A DNA stretch of 64,000 nucleotides from an uncultured Bacteroidales bacterium. Its GTDB lineage: Bacteria > Bacteroidota > Bacteroidia > Bacteroidales > UBA932. Below the pieces are notes generated by a model. The model was not told the DNA's origin and made no database searches. It was given only the letters and a program-made list of their open reading frames with translations. The DNA lies in the NCBI GenBank assembly GCA_900321655.1, contig ONWU01000006.1:26944-90943 (forward strand), in the 5' to 3' direction. The translations under genes and the position numbers were made by a program. Every line of letters begins with the position of its first letter. Within the stretch, counting starts at the first letter, position 1. Shown one piece after another: positions 14,877 to 24,059 of this stretch.

Positions 14877-15419
14877 ATGGCAAAGATTTACGATTTTAAG
14901 GCCCAGGACAACAAGGGCCGGGACTTTGACTTCGCCGCCTGTGAAGGAAAAGTGCTCCTGATTGTCAACACCGCTTCCAAGTGTGGCTTCACCCCCCAGT
15001 ACGACGGTCTGGAAGCCCTGTACCAGAAATACAAAGACAAAGGCCTGGTGGTGATCGGTTTCCCCTGCGACCAGTTCGGAGGCCAGGAACCCGGTTCGGA
15101 TGAGCAGATTGCCGAATTCTGTCGCATCAACCACGGGGTCACCTTCCCCCTGATGCAGAAATCCGACGTGAACGGGGAAAACGAGAATCCGGTATTCGCC
15201 TACCTCAAGGAAGCGGCCCCCAGCGAGGAATACAAGGGACTGAAGGCCAAAGCGGCCCACGCTATGCTCAAGGGCATCAGCAAGAGTGCCAAGAAAGACA
15301 GCGACATCCTCTGGAACTTTACCAAGTTCCTGGTGAACCGGGATGGCACGGTGATCAAGCGCTATGCTCCCGTGGCGGAGCCCGAGTCCTTTGAGAAGGA
15401 CATCGAAACCATGCTGTAA
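14877..15419 (+). CDS. gpx: Cytoplasmic glutathione peroxidase
   Basis: A 180-residue thiol peroxidase of the glutathione peroxidase family without a signal peptide. The catalytic Cys lies in NTASKCGFTPQ (near residue 36), Gln in FGGQEPG, and Trp/Asn in WNFTKF; a GFPCDQFG Cys is also present. It shares long identical blocks with the exported paralogue at 13450-14055, so the two likely arose by local duplication and protect different compartments. It starts two bases after the ferritin-like gene, and its stop overlaps the start of the MarR regulator. Confidence 0.92.
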   Translation: MAKIYDFKAQDNKGRDFDFAACEGKVLLIVNTASKCGFTPQYDGLEALYQKYKDKGLVVIGFPCDQFGGQEPGSDEQIAEFCRINHGVTFPLMQKSDVNGENENPVFAYLKEAAPSEEYKGLKAKAAHAMLKGISKSAKKDSDILWNFTKFLVNRDGTVIKRYAPVAEPESFEKDIETML

Positions 15420-15859
15420 TGGACGAACGGTTCAAACTGGACAATCAGCTCTGTTTCAGGCTGTACAGTGCCTCGCGCCTGATGACGCAGGCGTACACGC
15501 CCCTGCTTTCAGAGCACGGACTCACCTACCCACAGTACCTCGTCCTGATGGTACTGTGGGAAAAGGATGAGCAGCCGGTCAACGACATCGCAAAACGGCT
15601 TCTGCTGGAAACCAACACCGTCACTCCCCTTCTCAAGAGGATGGAGGCCGAAGGGTTTGTCACCCGGAGCCGCGGCCGGGAAGATGCCCGGCAAATCATT
15701 GTACGGCTCACCCAAAAGGGAGTGGACCTCCAGAAACAGCTCACCGACGTGCCGGAGGCCATGGCCTGCGCCACCCTTTGTGAAAGCGTGAACGAAAGCA
15801 ATATCCTCCAGCTTTTCGGGATGCTGGACGGAATTATCCGTCAACTGCAAAAAAAATAA
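15419..15859 (+). CDS. MarR-family repressor, OhrR-type
   Basis: A 146-residue winged-helix regulator. The N-terminus has LDNQLCFRLYSASR, with a single Cys at about residue 12 placed like the peroxide-sensing Cys of OhrR; this supports an organic-hydroperoxide sensor. The recognition helix and wing (LLLETNTVTPLLKRMEAEG, then SREDAR-like GREDARQ) fit MarR. A second and third Cys occur near residue 120 (ACATLC). It overlaps the peroxidase stop (TAATG). Inverted repeats around the operon promoter are the likely binding sites. Confidence 0.85.
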   Translation: MDERFKLDNQLCFRLYSASRLMTQAYTPLLSEHGLTYPQYLVLMVLWEKDEQPVNDIAKRLLLETNTVTPLLKRMEAEGFVTRSRGREDARQIIVRLTQKGVDLQKQLTDVPEAMACATLCESVNESNILQLFGMLDGIIRQLQKK

Positions 15860-15860
15860 C

Positions 15861-15868
15861 TACCTTTG
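15861..15868 (+). promoter_or_regulatory. -7 box for the DUF1295/BASS/NhaC operon
   Basis: TACCTTTG (TAnnTTTG) immediately after the MarR stop codon, 38 bases before ATG 15907. Confidence 0.55.
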
Positions 15869-15906
15869 CAGATATTTATTTGTATTCCTAAAAACCCAGA
15901 CCTTTT

Positions 15907-16857
15907 ATGAAGAAGATGAACCTCCCGCTGATTGCCACCCTTCTGGTGCTCTCGGTGGTTGTATGTCCTTTCCTGTACCTTCGCGTGGGCCCCGCCCTGG
16001 ATGCCGCTCAGCTGGACACCCTGAAAACCCTTGGAATGATTGCCGGCTGCAGCGCCCTCTACTGCTTTGTAGTGGGAGAGCTCACGGGCAACAACTCCCA
16101 GATGGATAAACTCTGGAGCCTTCTCCCCATCGCCTACACCTGGATCATCGCCATAGACGGCGGTTTCAAGACCCGCCTGGTGGTGATGGCGGTTCTGGCC
16201 ACGCTCTGGGGAGCCCGCCTCACCATGAACTTTGCCCGGAAGGGAGCCTACAAGCTCAAGTTCTGGGAAGGAGAGGAAGACTACCGCTGGAGCGTAGTGA
16301 GGAACGGCGCCCCGTTCAAAGGCAACCGCCTGGGCTGGATGCTCTTCGACCTCTTTTTCATCTCCATCTACCAGAATGCCCTGGTGCTGATGACCACTTT
16401 CCCCGCCCTGGTGAGCATGAACTCCACCGCTCCTTTCGGCTGGGTGGATGCACTGGCCACGGCCCTGATGTTCGGCTTCATCCTCTATGAGACCATCGCC
16501 GATGAGCAGCAGTGGGCCTTCCAGACCAAAAAGTGGGCGATGATCAAATCCGGCCAGTCCCTGGAGGAACTTCCTTCCCCCTACAACCTGGGCTTCAACA
16601 CCAACGGCCTGTGGAGCATCAGCCGCCATCCCAATTATTTTGCCGAGCAGTCCATCTGGATCAGCTTCTATATCTTCTCCATCGGCGCCGGCATCGGCCT
16701 TTTCAACTGGAGCATCATCGGCTGCCTGCTGCTGGTTGTTCTGTTCCTGGGAAGTTCGGCCCTGGCCGAAGAGATCAGCGGTGGCAAATATCCTCTCTAT
16801 CAGGAATATTGCCAGAGCGTTTCCCGTTTCCTGCCCGGTAAAAAATACGTGCGATGA
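15907..16857 (+). CDS. DUF1295 membrane protein (steroid reductase/ICMT-like fold)
   Basis: A 316-residue protein with seven or more hydrophobic segments. The C-terminal part has SISRHPNYFAEQSIW, the conserved His-Pro-Asn-Tyr signature of the DUF1295 and isoprenylcysteine methyltransferase-like families, and SSALAEEISGGKYPLYQEYCQSV. Members are related to 3-oxo-5-alpha-steroid 4-dehydrogenases; the actual reaction in bacteria is not established. The stop overlaps the start of the BASS transporter by four bases, so the two are translated together. Confidence 0.82.
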   Translation: MKKMNLPLIATLLVLSVVVCPFLYLRVGPALDAAQLDTLKTLGMIAGCSALYCFVVGELTGNNSQMDKLWSLLPIAYTWIIAIDGGFKTRLVVMAVLATLWGARLTMNFARKGAYKLKFWEGEEDYRWSVVRNGAPFKGNRLGWMLFDLFFISIYQNALVLMTTFPALVSMNSTAPFGWVDALATALMFGFILYETIADEQQWAFQTKKWAMIKSGQSLEELPSPYNLGFNTNGLWSISRHPNYFAEQSIWISFYIFSIGAGIGLFNWSIIGCLLLVVLFLGSSALAEEISGGKYPLYQEYCQSVSRFLPGKKYVR

Positions 16858-17699
16858 ACACTATCTGGATTGTCATTCCCATCCTTACAGTCCTGATGTT
16901 TGACCTGGGCCTTACGCTCCGGGTCAAAGATTTTTATATGGTGGTAACCCGTCCCAAGGCCTTTTTCGTGGCCCTCTGCGGGCAAATCATCCTGCTGCCC
17001 CTCATCGCCCTGGGACTGGGCTGGGCCTTCAGCCTCACGCCGGTGTTCTTTATCGGCCTGATGCTCATCGCCTGCTCTCCGGGAGGCAGTTCTTCCAATA
17101 TTTTCTCCAAACTGGCAGGGGGTGACGTGGCCCTTTCCGTCACCCTCACGGCTATGAGCAGCCTCCTGACGCTCATCACCCTTCCCATCGTGATGGGCTG
17201 GGTAACAGCGGCTTCCGGGGCTGAGGTGGGCATCACCCTCCCGGTGGGGAACCTCCTCAAGCAGAACCTTCTGCTGATGCTGCTGCCGGTGGTTATCGGC
17301 CTGCTGATTAACCAGTTCTTTCCCAAGGCGGCCCAGGCCATCGACAAGGTGCTTTCCAAGGCGGCTTTCCCTGCCCTGATGCTGCTGGTCACCATCTTCT
17401 TTACCCAGCACTACCGCACCATCTTCGCCCACATAGGCCGGCTGGGCCTGTGCGTAACGGCCCTCATCCTGCTGGCCATCGGCTGCGCCTCGCTGCTTTC
17501 CCGCCTCTTTGGCATCACCGGCCGGGAGCGCCGCACCGTGAACATTGAAGTGGGCATGCAGAATGCCGCCCAGGCCATTGCCCTGGCCACCAGCCCCTTC
17601 GTGTTCAACAACCAGGAAATGGCCATTCCCGCCATCCTGTACTCCCTGATGATGAACGTGGTGCTGCTCACATACGTGGCCATAGTCAAGAAGAAATGA
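16854..17699 (+). CDS. Bile acid:sodium symporter (BASS) family transporter
   Basis: A 281-residue inner-membrane transporter with about nine hydrophobic segments. The family marks are ACSPGGSSSNIFSKLAGGDVALS (residues about 75-97), with the crossover helix region, and NIEVGMQNAAQAIALA near residue 230. Sodium-coupled import of a small organic anion is the family function; the substrate is unknown. It overlaps both neighbours by four bases (ATGA), giving a tightly coupled trio with DUF1295 and NhaC. Co-occurrence with a sodium/proton antiporter fits sodium-dependent transport. Confidence 0.88.
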   Translation: MNTIWIVIPILTVLMFDLGLTLRVKDFYMVVTRPKAFFVALCGQIILLPLIALGLGWAFSLTPVFFIGLMLIACSPGGSSSNIFSKLAGGDVALSVTLTAMSSLLTLITLPIVMGWVTAASGAEVGITLPVGNLLKQNLLLMLLPVVIGLLINQFFPKAAQAIDKVLSKAAFPALMLLVTIFFTQHYRTIFAHIGRLGLCVTALILLAIGCASLLSRLFGITGRERRTVNIEVGMQNAAQAIALATSPFVFNNQEMAIPAILYSLMMNVVLLTYVAIVKKK

Positions 17700-19141
17700 C
17701 AGACAGACAAAGGACGCTGATTGCGCTCATCCCGATGGGCGTAGTGGTAATGCTGCTGGCCACCACCATCGTCATCTGGGGGGCGGATTCCATAGCAGGA
17801 TCTTCCCAGGTGGCCCTTCTGGTGGGAGCCGGCGTTTGTATGGCGCTTTCCACCTGGCTGTACAAAACGCCCTGGAAGGCGTTTGAAAAAGCCATTATGG
17901 AGAACATAGGAGAGGTGGCCATCGCCATCCTCATCCTCTTTATGATTGGCGCCATCTCCGGCACGTGGACGGCCAGCGGCGTGGTTCCCGCCTTCATCTA
18001 CTACGGCCTCAAGATCATCAGCCCCAAGGTTTTCCTGCTCACGGCCTGCGCCCTCTGCGCCATCGTTTCCGTGATGACGGGCTCTTCCTGGAGCACCATC
18101 GCCACGGTGGGCGTAGCCCTGCTGGGAATCGGCCGGGCCGAAGGCTTTTCAGACGCAATGACGGCCGGTGCCATCATCTCCGGCGCCTACTTCGGAGACA
18201 AGATCTCTCCCCTGTCGGACACCACCGTGCTGGCCTCCTCCGTCAACAAAGTGGACCTTTTCGTGCACATCCGCTATATGATGCTCACCACGGTCCCCTC
18301 CTTTGTCATCACCCTCATTATCTTCACCATCCTGGGCCTTACCCACGGCGGAGGATCGGGAGATGAGATGAAAGTGTACAGCTCCGTCCTTTCCTCCACC
18401 TTCCACATCACGCCCTGGATTATGGTGGTTCCGGCCTTTACGGGATACCTCATATGGCGCCGCAAGCCCGCGGTGCTGGTGCTTTCCCTGTCGGCCCTGG
18501 CCGCCGCCATCGCCGCCATCTTCCTGCAGCCTGACATCATCAAATCCATTGGTTCCGGCGTCACGGAAGGAAGCAATGCCCGGGTGTATTTTGCCGGCAT
18601 CATAGAAAGCATCTACAACTCGGTTTCCATCGAAACCGGGAATGCCGATGTGAACCAGCTGGTTTCCAGCCGGGGAATGGTGGGAATGATGAATACGGTG
18701 TTCCTCATCCTTTGCGCGATGTGCTTCGGAGCCAGTATGAAGGCCAGCGGAATGATAGCGGACCTGGCCCGCATCATGGCCCCGCTCACCCGCACCCGCA
18801 CAGGCCTTGTGACCTCTACGGTGGTTACGGGAACCGGCATGGTGGGTATGGTTTCGGACCAGTACCTCGCCATCATCCTCACTTCCAACCTATACCGGGA
18901 TACCTATGAAAAGGAAGGCTACGAGCCGCGCCTTCTGAGCCGCAGCGTGGAGGATTCCGCCACGGTAACCTCTCCCCTTTTCCCCTGGAGCAGCTGCGGG
19001 ATGACGCAGGCCACCATCCTGTCCGTCCCCACGCTGGTTTACGCCCCTTTCAGCTTTTTTAATCTCCTCTCCCCTATGATGTCTATCCTGATGGCCATCA
19101 TCGGCTGGAAAATCATCAGAAGAAAGCAGGAAAAGTCCTAA
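17696..19141 (+). CDS. nhaC: Na+/H+ antiporter NhaC
   Basis: A 481-residue antiporter, the usual length for NhaC, with about eleven membrane segments. Recognisable are the motifs TGSSWSTIATVG (near residue 125), GAYFGDKISPLSDTT (near residue 163), and SATVTSPLFPWSSCG close to the C-terminus. It exchanges sodium for protons across the inner membrane. The start overlaps the stop of the BASS gene by four bases; it is the last gene of the operon. A weak AT-rich inverted repeat spans its stop. Confidence 0.92.
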   Translation: MTDRQRTLIALIPMGVVVMLLATTIVIWGADSIAGSSQVALLVGAGVCMALSTWLYKTPWKAFEKAIMENIGEVAIAILILFMIGAISGTWTASGVVPAFIYYGLKIISPKVFLLTACALCAIVSVMTGSSWSTIATVGVALLGIGRAEGFSDAMTAGAIISGAYFGDKISPLSDTTVLASSVNKVDLFVHIRYMMLTTVPSFVITLIIFTILGLTHGGGSGDEMKVYSSVLSSTFHITPWIMVVPAFTGYLIWRRKPAVLVLSLSALAAAIAAIFLQPDIIKSIGSGVTEGSNARVYFAGIIESIYNSVSIETGNADVNQLVSSRGMVGMMNTVFLILCAMCFGASMKASGMIADLARIMAPLTRTRTGLVTSTVVTGTGMVGMVSDQYLAIILTSNLYRDTYEKEGYEPRLLSRSVEDSATVTSPLFPWSSCGMTQATILSVPTLVYAPFSFFNLLSPMMSILMAIIGWKIIRRKQEKS

Positions 19142-19199
19142 CAAAGGGTTCGTTTGTTATAAATAATCTGCTCCCTTTTGCGGATATTTGCACCCGCAA

Positions 19200-21341
19200 A
19201 TGACAGGAGCATTTTTCATATCCCTTGCCCTCCTCTCGTCCCCGGTGGTGACGGATACGCTGCAGGAGTCCCGCGTGACTGCGCTCAAAGAAGGCATTCC
19301 CACGGCCCGCCTGGCCTCGTCCGTTACGGTCCTCGGCGCTTCCGTGATCCAGAAGACAGGGACCTATCGGCCCGGCCAGCTTTCCGCGATGGTACCGGGG
19401 CTTTACATCCCGGATTACGGAGCCTCCCTCACCTCCACCATCTATCTCCGGGGACTGGGTTCCCGGATGGAGAACCCCGTGATGGGCCTCTATGTGGACG
19501 GCATTCCGGTTTTGGACAAAAACGCCTACGACTTTGACTGGGAGGCCGTGCAGGGTGCCACGCTCCTTCGCGGGCCTCAGGGAACCCTTTATGGCCGAAA
19601 TGCGATGGGAGGCGTCCTTTCCCTCAGAACCTTGTCTCCTTCCGACGGGGCCCGGCCTTCTGCCCTGCTGGAATACGGAACGGCCAACACGGTGAGGGCG
19701 GCCGGCTTTTTTACGGCCGGAAACCACGCCTTCTCGGCCAGTTTCCGCCACACGGACGGCTTTTTCCGGAATACCTTCAGCGGCGCCCTCTGCGACCCTT
19801 ACAATGGTCTTTCCCTTCGCTGGAAATGGGAAAAGGGGAACTACAGCAACATCCTCAGCGCCAGCCTGTCCTCCGAAGGCGGCTTTGCCTACGGACAGGT
19901 GGTGGACGGCGTCCCTATGCCGGTAAACTACAACGACGAGGCCGGCTACCGCAGGCTTTCGGTGATCGAAGGCTTCCGGATGAAGCAGGAGCTGCCGCTC
20001 TTCGAGGTGGAAGGAACCGCTTCCCTGCAGCTGCTCGCCGATGATATGCAAATGGACCAGGACTACACGGCCCGGCCGGTCTTTACCCTGCAGCAGACGC
20101 AGCTGAGCGGGGCGGTCACCGCGGAAGTGCTGGCCCGCCGAAAAGAAAAGGACGCCATCTGGCATCCTGTAACGGGCTTTTTCACCTTCTACAAGCTCAA
20201 CCGGCAGAAAGCCCCCGTCCACTTTAAACGGGTGGGCATCCAGGAGCTTATCCTGGACAATGCCAACAAAAATATTCCTTCCGACATCGGCTACCTGTCC
20301 ATTCCGGACGAGCAGATGCCCATTTACTCGGGCTTTCTCACCGGGTCCTGGAATGCGGCTCTTTTCCACCAGTCTGTCTTCCGGCTGGGCCGATGGACGC
20401 TCACCGCAGGCCTTCGCCTGGATTACGAGGGCGCCAGTATGGACTACGACTGCCTGGCGCAGCTGCACTACCAGTTTGTGCCCACGATGAAGGCGGCCAA
20501 ACCGTTCGAAGTGCCCTACCGGGGGAATGTGACGCATCACTATTTCCAGGTGCTGCCGAAGGTATCGGCCCTTTTCGAGGCCACAGACCGTCTCCGCTTT
20601 TTTGGCACCGTCTCCAAGGGGTACCGCGCCGGAGGCTTCAACACGCAGATTTTCTCCGACATCCTCCAGTACCAGACGATGACGGCTCTGATGAAGGACC
20701 TGGGCGTCTACCTGGACAAGCCGATGGTGTCGGTAGTGGCCGGCAACACGGAATACAACCCCGAGAAGGCCTGGAACTTCGAGGTGGGCGCCCGCTACGG
20801 AAAGGGAAATTTCCGGGCCGATGCCGCCCTCTACTGGATAGAAGTAAGGGACCAGCAGCTCACCGTCTTTCCCGAAGGAATGACCACGGGCCGGATGATG
20901 ACCAACGCCGGCCGAAGCCGCAGCCTGGGGGCCGAGGGACAGCTTCTCTGGCAACCCGGTAACTGGCGCCTGCAGGCCTCCTACGCCTACTGCCACGCCT
21001 CGATGGAAGGGAAGGCGCTTCTTCCCTATGTGCCGGTCCACACGGTATTTGCCCTGGCCGGCTACCACTTTCCCATCGGGAAAACCGTCCTCAGCGCCGA
21101 TGCCTCCCTCCGCGGAGCCGGTCCCTTCTGCTGGAACGAGGAAAACTCCCTCCGGGAGCCTTTCACCCTGCAGGCGGACGCCCGCATCGGCCTGTCTTAC
21201 TCCCACATCGAGCTCTATGTGCGGGGCCAGAATCTGGTCGGCACCGCCACGCATTCCTTCTATTTCAAATCCATGGGGAATGAATTCCTGGCTCAGGGGA
21301 AACCCCGACAACTGATCATTGGTTTAACTTATAAATTCTAA
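19200..21341 (+). CDS. TonB-dependent outer-membrane receptor
   Basis: A 713-residue receptor. ATG 19200 is preferred; it precedes a short signal peptide (MTGAFFISLALLSS) and follows a GATATTTG box. There is no carboxypeptidase-like leading domain, so it is not of the SusC type. The plug domain has SVTVLGASVIQKTG, STIYLRGLGSRMENPVMGLY, and LLRGPQGTLYGRNAMGG (residues about 45-140). The barrel ends in the expected C-terminal Phe (GLTYKF). The ligand is unknown; the partner lipoprotein follows after four bases. Confidence 0.88.
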   Translation: MTGAFFISLALLSSPVVTDTLQESRVTALKEGIPTARLASSVTVLGASVIQKTGTYRPGQLSAMVPGLYIPDYGASLTSTIYLRGLGSRMENPVMGLYVDGIPVLDKNAYDFDWEAVQGATLLRGPQGTLYGRNAMGGVLSLRTLSPSDGARPSALLEYGTANTVRAAGFFTAGNHAFSASFRHTDGFFRNTFSGALCDPYNGLSLRWKWEKGNYSNILSASLSSEGGFAYGQVVDGVPMPVNYNDEAGYRRLSVIEGFRMKQELPLFEVEGTASLQLLADDMQMDQDYTARPVFTLQQTQLSGAVTAEVLARRKEKDAIWHPVTGFFTFYKLNRQKAPVHFKRVGIQELILDNANKNIPSDIGYLSIPDEQMPIYSGFLTGSWNAALFHQSVFRLGRWTLTAGLRLDYEGASMDYDCLAQLHYQFVPTMKAAKPFEVPYRGNVTHHYFQVLPKVSALFEATDRLRFFGTVSKGYRAGGFNTQIFSDILQYQTMTALMKDLGVYLDKPMVSVVAGNTEYNPEKAWNFEVGARYGKGNFRADAALYWIEVRDQQLTVFPEGMTTGRMMTNAGRSRSLGAEGQLLWQPGNWRLQASYAYCHASMEGKALLPYVPVHTVFALAGYHFPIGKTVLSADASLRGAGPFCWNEENSLREPFTLQADARIGLSYSHIELYVRGQNLVGTATHSFYFKSMGNEFLAQGKPRQLIIGLTYKF

Positions 21342-21345
21342 TCTT

Positions 21346-21789
21346 ATGAAAATCACGAACTTATTTACATTTGCAGCGGCTCTTCTCCTGCTGGCCTGCA
21401 ACAAGCCGGCCCAGCCCGTCATCCCCCAGGAAAGCAACTTCAAGGGCACCGTGACGGTCATCTACCAGGATGCACCTTTCGACAACGAGAACATCGAAGT
21501 GAACTTCAAGCCCTCCGCGGACGGTAAGACCGGATCCCTTACCATCTACCAGATCAAATTCGTGCCCCAGATGCCCGTTACCATTGATGTCACCATTCCC
21601 AACATCAACGTAACCAGCACACCGGAGCAGATCAACCTGGAATGCGCCCGGGTCATTCCCCTCGCGATGGGCGGAGAATACCCCCGCTACACGGTTACAG
21701 ACCTGAAAGGCAGCATTGTAGGAAAGGAAATCAGCTTCTCCCTCAATTTTGGATCCGTGCCCACTTCTTACAAGGGGAAGTTGGAGTAG
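21346..21789 (+). CDS. Calycin-like lipoprotein
   Basis: A 147-residue lipoprotein (lipobox LLLAC) made of beta strands, resembling the calycin-like family common in Bacteroidetes, with GTVTVIYQDAPFDNENIEV and SLNFGSVPTSYKGKLE. It starts four bases after the TonB-dependent receptor, so the two probably form a surface uptake pair. The ligand is unknown. No terminator was seen before the glnN promoter 65 bases downstream. Confidence 0.65.
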   Translation: MKITNLFTFAAALLLLACNKPAQPVIPQESNFKGTVTVIYQDAPFDNENIEVNFKPSADGKTGSLTIYQIKFVPQMPVTIDVTIPNINVTSTPEQINLECARVIPLAMGGEYPRYTVTDLKGSIVGKEISFSLNFGSVPTSYKGKLE

Positions 21790-21854
21790 GAACCCGGTTT
21801 ATAAATTTGTTCAAAAATTATAGGGTGCCCTTTCCAGCTTCTCAAATTAATTCG

Positions 21855-21862
21855 TAATTTTG
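21855..21862 (+). promoter_or_regulatory. -7 box for glnN-guaA
   Basis: TAATTTTG (TAnnTTTG), 20 bases upstream of ATG 21883. Confidence 0.55.
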
Positions 21863-21882
21863 TAGCTTTAAAATCTTAACAT

Positions 21883-24057
21883 ATGGACAGACTACAACTG
21901 GTTAGGGAATCCCTTACCCGCAAAGTGGAAGAGCCCAAAGGACCTTCCTGCAAAACGTCCGACTACTTCGGAGACCTTGTTTTCGACCGCAAGAAAATGG
22001 CTCAGTATCTGGAGCCCGGTACTCTCCAAGCCCTTTATTCCTGTATGGAAGGCGGCACCAGCCTGGACAGCAAAACCGCCGACGGCGTAGCCCTCGGAAT
22101 GAAAAAATGGGCCATGGAACACGGCGTCACCCACGTCACGCACTGGTTCCAGCCCCTCACGGAGGGAACGGCCGAAAAACACGACTCCCTCATAGACTAC
22201 GACGGCAAGGGCGGCGTCATCGAAACCTTCGACGGCAAGATGCTGGCCCAGCAGGAACCCGACGCTTCCTCTTTCCCCAGCGGAGGCATCCGCGCCACTT
22301 TCGAGGCCCGCGGCTACACGGCCTGGGACCCTACCTCCCCGGTCTTCATCCTGGACGACACCCTTTGTATCCCCACCGTTTTCATCTCCTACACCGGAGA
22401 CGCCCTGGATTACAAAACGCCCTTGAAGCGTGCCCTGAAGGCCGTCAGCGACGCCGCTGTTCCGGTTTGCAAGCTCTTTGACTCCAAAGTCACCAAGGTC
22501 TATTCCTACCTGGGCTGGGAGCAGGAGTACTTCCTGGTGGACGAGGCCCTCTATTCGGCCCGCACAGACCTGATGCTCACCGGACGCACCCTGTTCGGCC
22601 ACAACTCCTCCAAGGACCAGCAGCTGGACGACCACTACTTCGCCGCCATCCCCACGCGCGTTGCCGCCTTTATGAGGGACCTGGAATTTGCCGCCTATCA
22701 CCTGGGCATTCCGCTGAAAACCCGCCACAACGAGGTGGCTCCCGGCCAGTTTGAAATGGCCCCCATCTTCGGGGAAACCAACCTGGCCAACGACCAGAAC
22801 CAACTCATTATGAACCTGATGAACCGCATCGCTCCCCGCCACGGCTTTGTGGTGCTGCTGCACGAAAAGCCCTTCGACGGAGTGAACGGTTCCGGAAAAC
22901 ACAACAACTGGTCCCTGGGTACGGATACCGGTACCCTTCTGATGGCTCCCGGCAAGGACGCCAAGGGGAATCTCCAGTTCATCACTTTCTTTGTCAATAC
23001 CCTGGCCGCCGTGCAGAAGCACAACGGCCTTCTGAAGGCTTCCATCGCCAGCGCCACCAATGCCCACCGTCTGGGTGCCAACGAGGCCCCGCCGGCCATC
23101 GTATCGGCCTTCCTGGGCCAGACGATGACGCAGGTCCTTCGTAAACTGCTGGAAGTGCCTTCCGATACCCCCATCGAGATTGCCGGCAAGAAGGGCAAGA
23201 AGCTGGGCCTGGTGGAGATCCCGGAAATTTTCCTGGACAACACAGACCGCAACCGCACCTCTCCCTTCGCCTTCACCGGCAACCGCTTCGAGTTCCGCGC
23301 CGTGGGCTCCAGCGCCAACTGCGCCGGCGCCATGACCACCCTGAACGCCGCCGTGGCAGAACAGCTGCTGCAGTTCAAGGAGGATGTGGACCAGGAACTC
23401 GCTGCCGGGAAACCCCTCAATGTGGCCGTCATGGACACCCTGAAGCCCATCATCCGCTCCGTGCTGGATGTCATCTGCTTCGAGGGCAACGGATACAGTG
23501 AAGAGTGGAAAAAGGAAGCCGCCCGCCGCGGCCTGAACGTAGAAACGAACGTTCCCAAGATGATCTGCGAGTTCACAAGACCCGAATCCCTCCAGATGTT
23601 CACCCGCACCGGCGTGTACTCGGAGCGGGAGCTCACGGCCCGCAACGAGGTGAAGTGGGAAATCTATGTAAAGAAGGTGCAGATCGAGGCCCGCGTGATG
23701 TACCGGATGGCCGTGAACCACATCATTCCCGCCGCCGTGGAGTACAAGACCGCCCTTTTGAAGGAAGTGGCCCTTTCCCAGCAGGTGTACGGGAACCAGG
23801 ACAACTGCGTCACGGAACTGCAGCTTCTGTCCCTTCTGGACAAGCACATTAACAGCGTGCGCCTGCAGGCCCAGGCCATGAAAGAGGCCTGCGACAAGGC
23901 CGAAGCCATCGGCAACACTTACGAGCAGGCCCTGGCCTTCCACGAGGTGGCCGAAAGCTTCCCCGCCCTCCGCCGGCCCATCGACAAGCTGGAAGAGCTG
24001 GTGGACAACAAGCTGTGGCCGCTGCCCAAATACCGCGAATTACTGTTTATCAACTAA
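21883..24057 (+). CDS. glnN: Glutamine synthetase type III
   Basis: A 724-residue type III glutamine synthetase, forming glutamine from glutamate, ammonia and ATP in the cytoplasm. The length (about 720-730) and motifs fit GSIII rather than [17 protein letters not shown] near residue 88, [16 protein letters not shown] near 285, [10 protein letters not shown] near 335, and [19 protein letters not shown] near 465. GSIII is typical of Bacteroidetes. The next gene, guaA, starts two bases after the stop, so a major glutamine consumer is coupled to glutamine synthesis. Confidence 0.95.
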   Translation: MDRLQLVRESLTRKVEEPKGPSCKTSDYFGDLVFDRKKMAQYLEPGTLQALYSCMEGGTSLDSKTADGVALGMKKWAMEHGVTHVTHWFQPLTEGTAEKHDSLIDYDGKGGVIETFDGKMLAQQEPDASSFPSGGIRATFEARGYTAWDPTSPVFILDDTLCIPTVFISYTGDALDYKTPLKRALKAVSDAAVPVCKLFDSKVTKVYSYLGWEQEYFLVDEALYSARTDLMLTGRTLFGHNSSKDQQLDDHYFAAIPTRVAAFMRDLEFAAYHLGIPLKTRHNEVAPGQFEMAPIFGETNLANDQNQLIMNLMNRIAPRHGFVVLLHEKPFDGVNGSGKHNNWSLGTDTGTLLMAPGKDAKGNLQFITFFVNTLAAVQKHNGLLKASIASATNAHRLGANEAPPAIVSAFLGQTMTQVLRKLLEVPSDTPIEIAGKKGKKLGLVEIPEIFLDNTDRNRTSPFAFTGNRFEFRAVGSSANCAGAMTTLNAAVAEQLLQFKEDVDQELAAGKPLNVAVMDTLKPIIRSVLDVICFEGNGYSEEWKKEAARRGLNVETNVPKMICEFTRPESLQMFTRTGVYSERELTARNEVKWEIYVKKVQIEARVMYRMAVNHIIPAAVEYKTALLKEVALSQQVYGNQDNCVTELQLLSLLDKHINSVRLQAQAMKEACDKAEAIGNTYEQALAFHEVAESFPALRRPIDKLEELVDNKLWPLPKYRELLFIN

Positions 24058-24059
24058 GC

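Noticed and set aside
19139-19159. Possible terminator after nhaC (TAACAAA / TTTGTTA)
   Set aside because: A 7-bp AT-only stem spanning the stop codon, with no T run, is too weak to claim.
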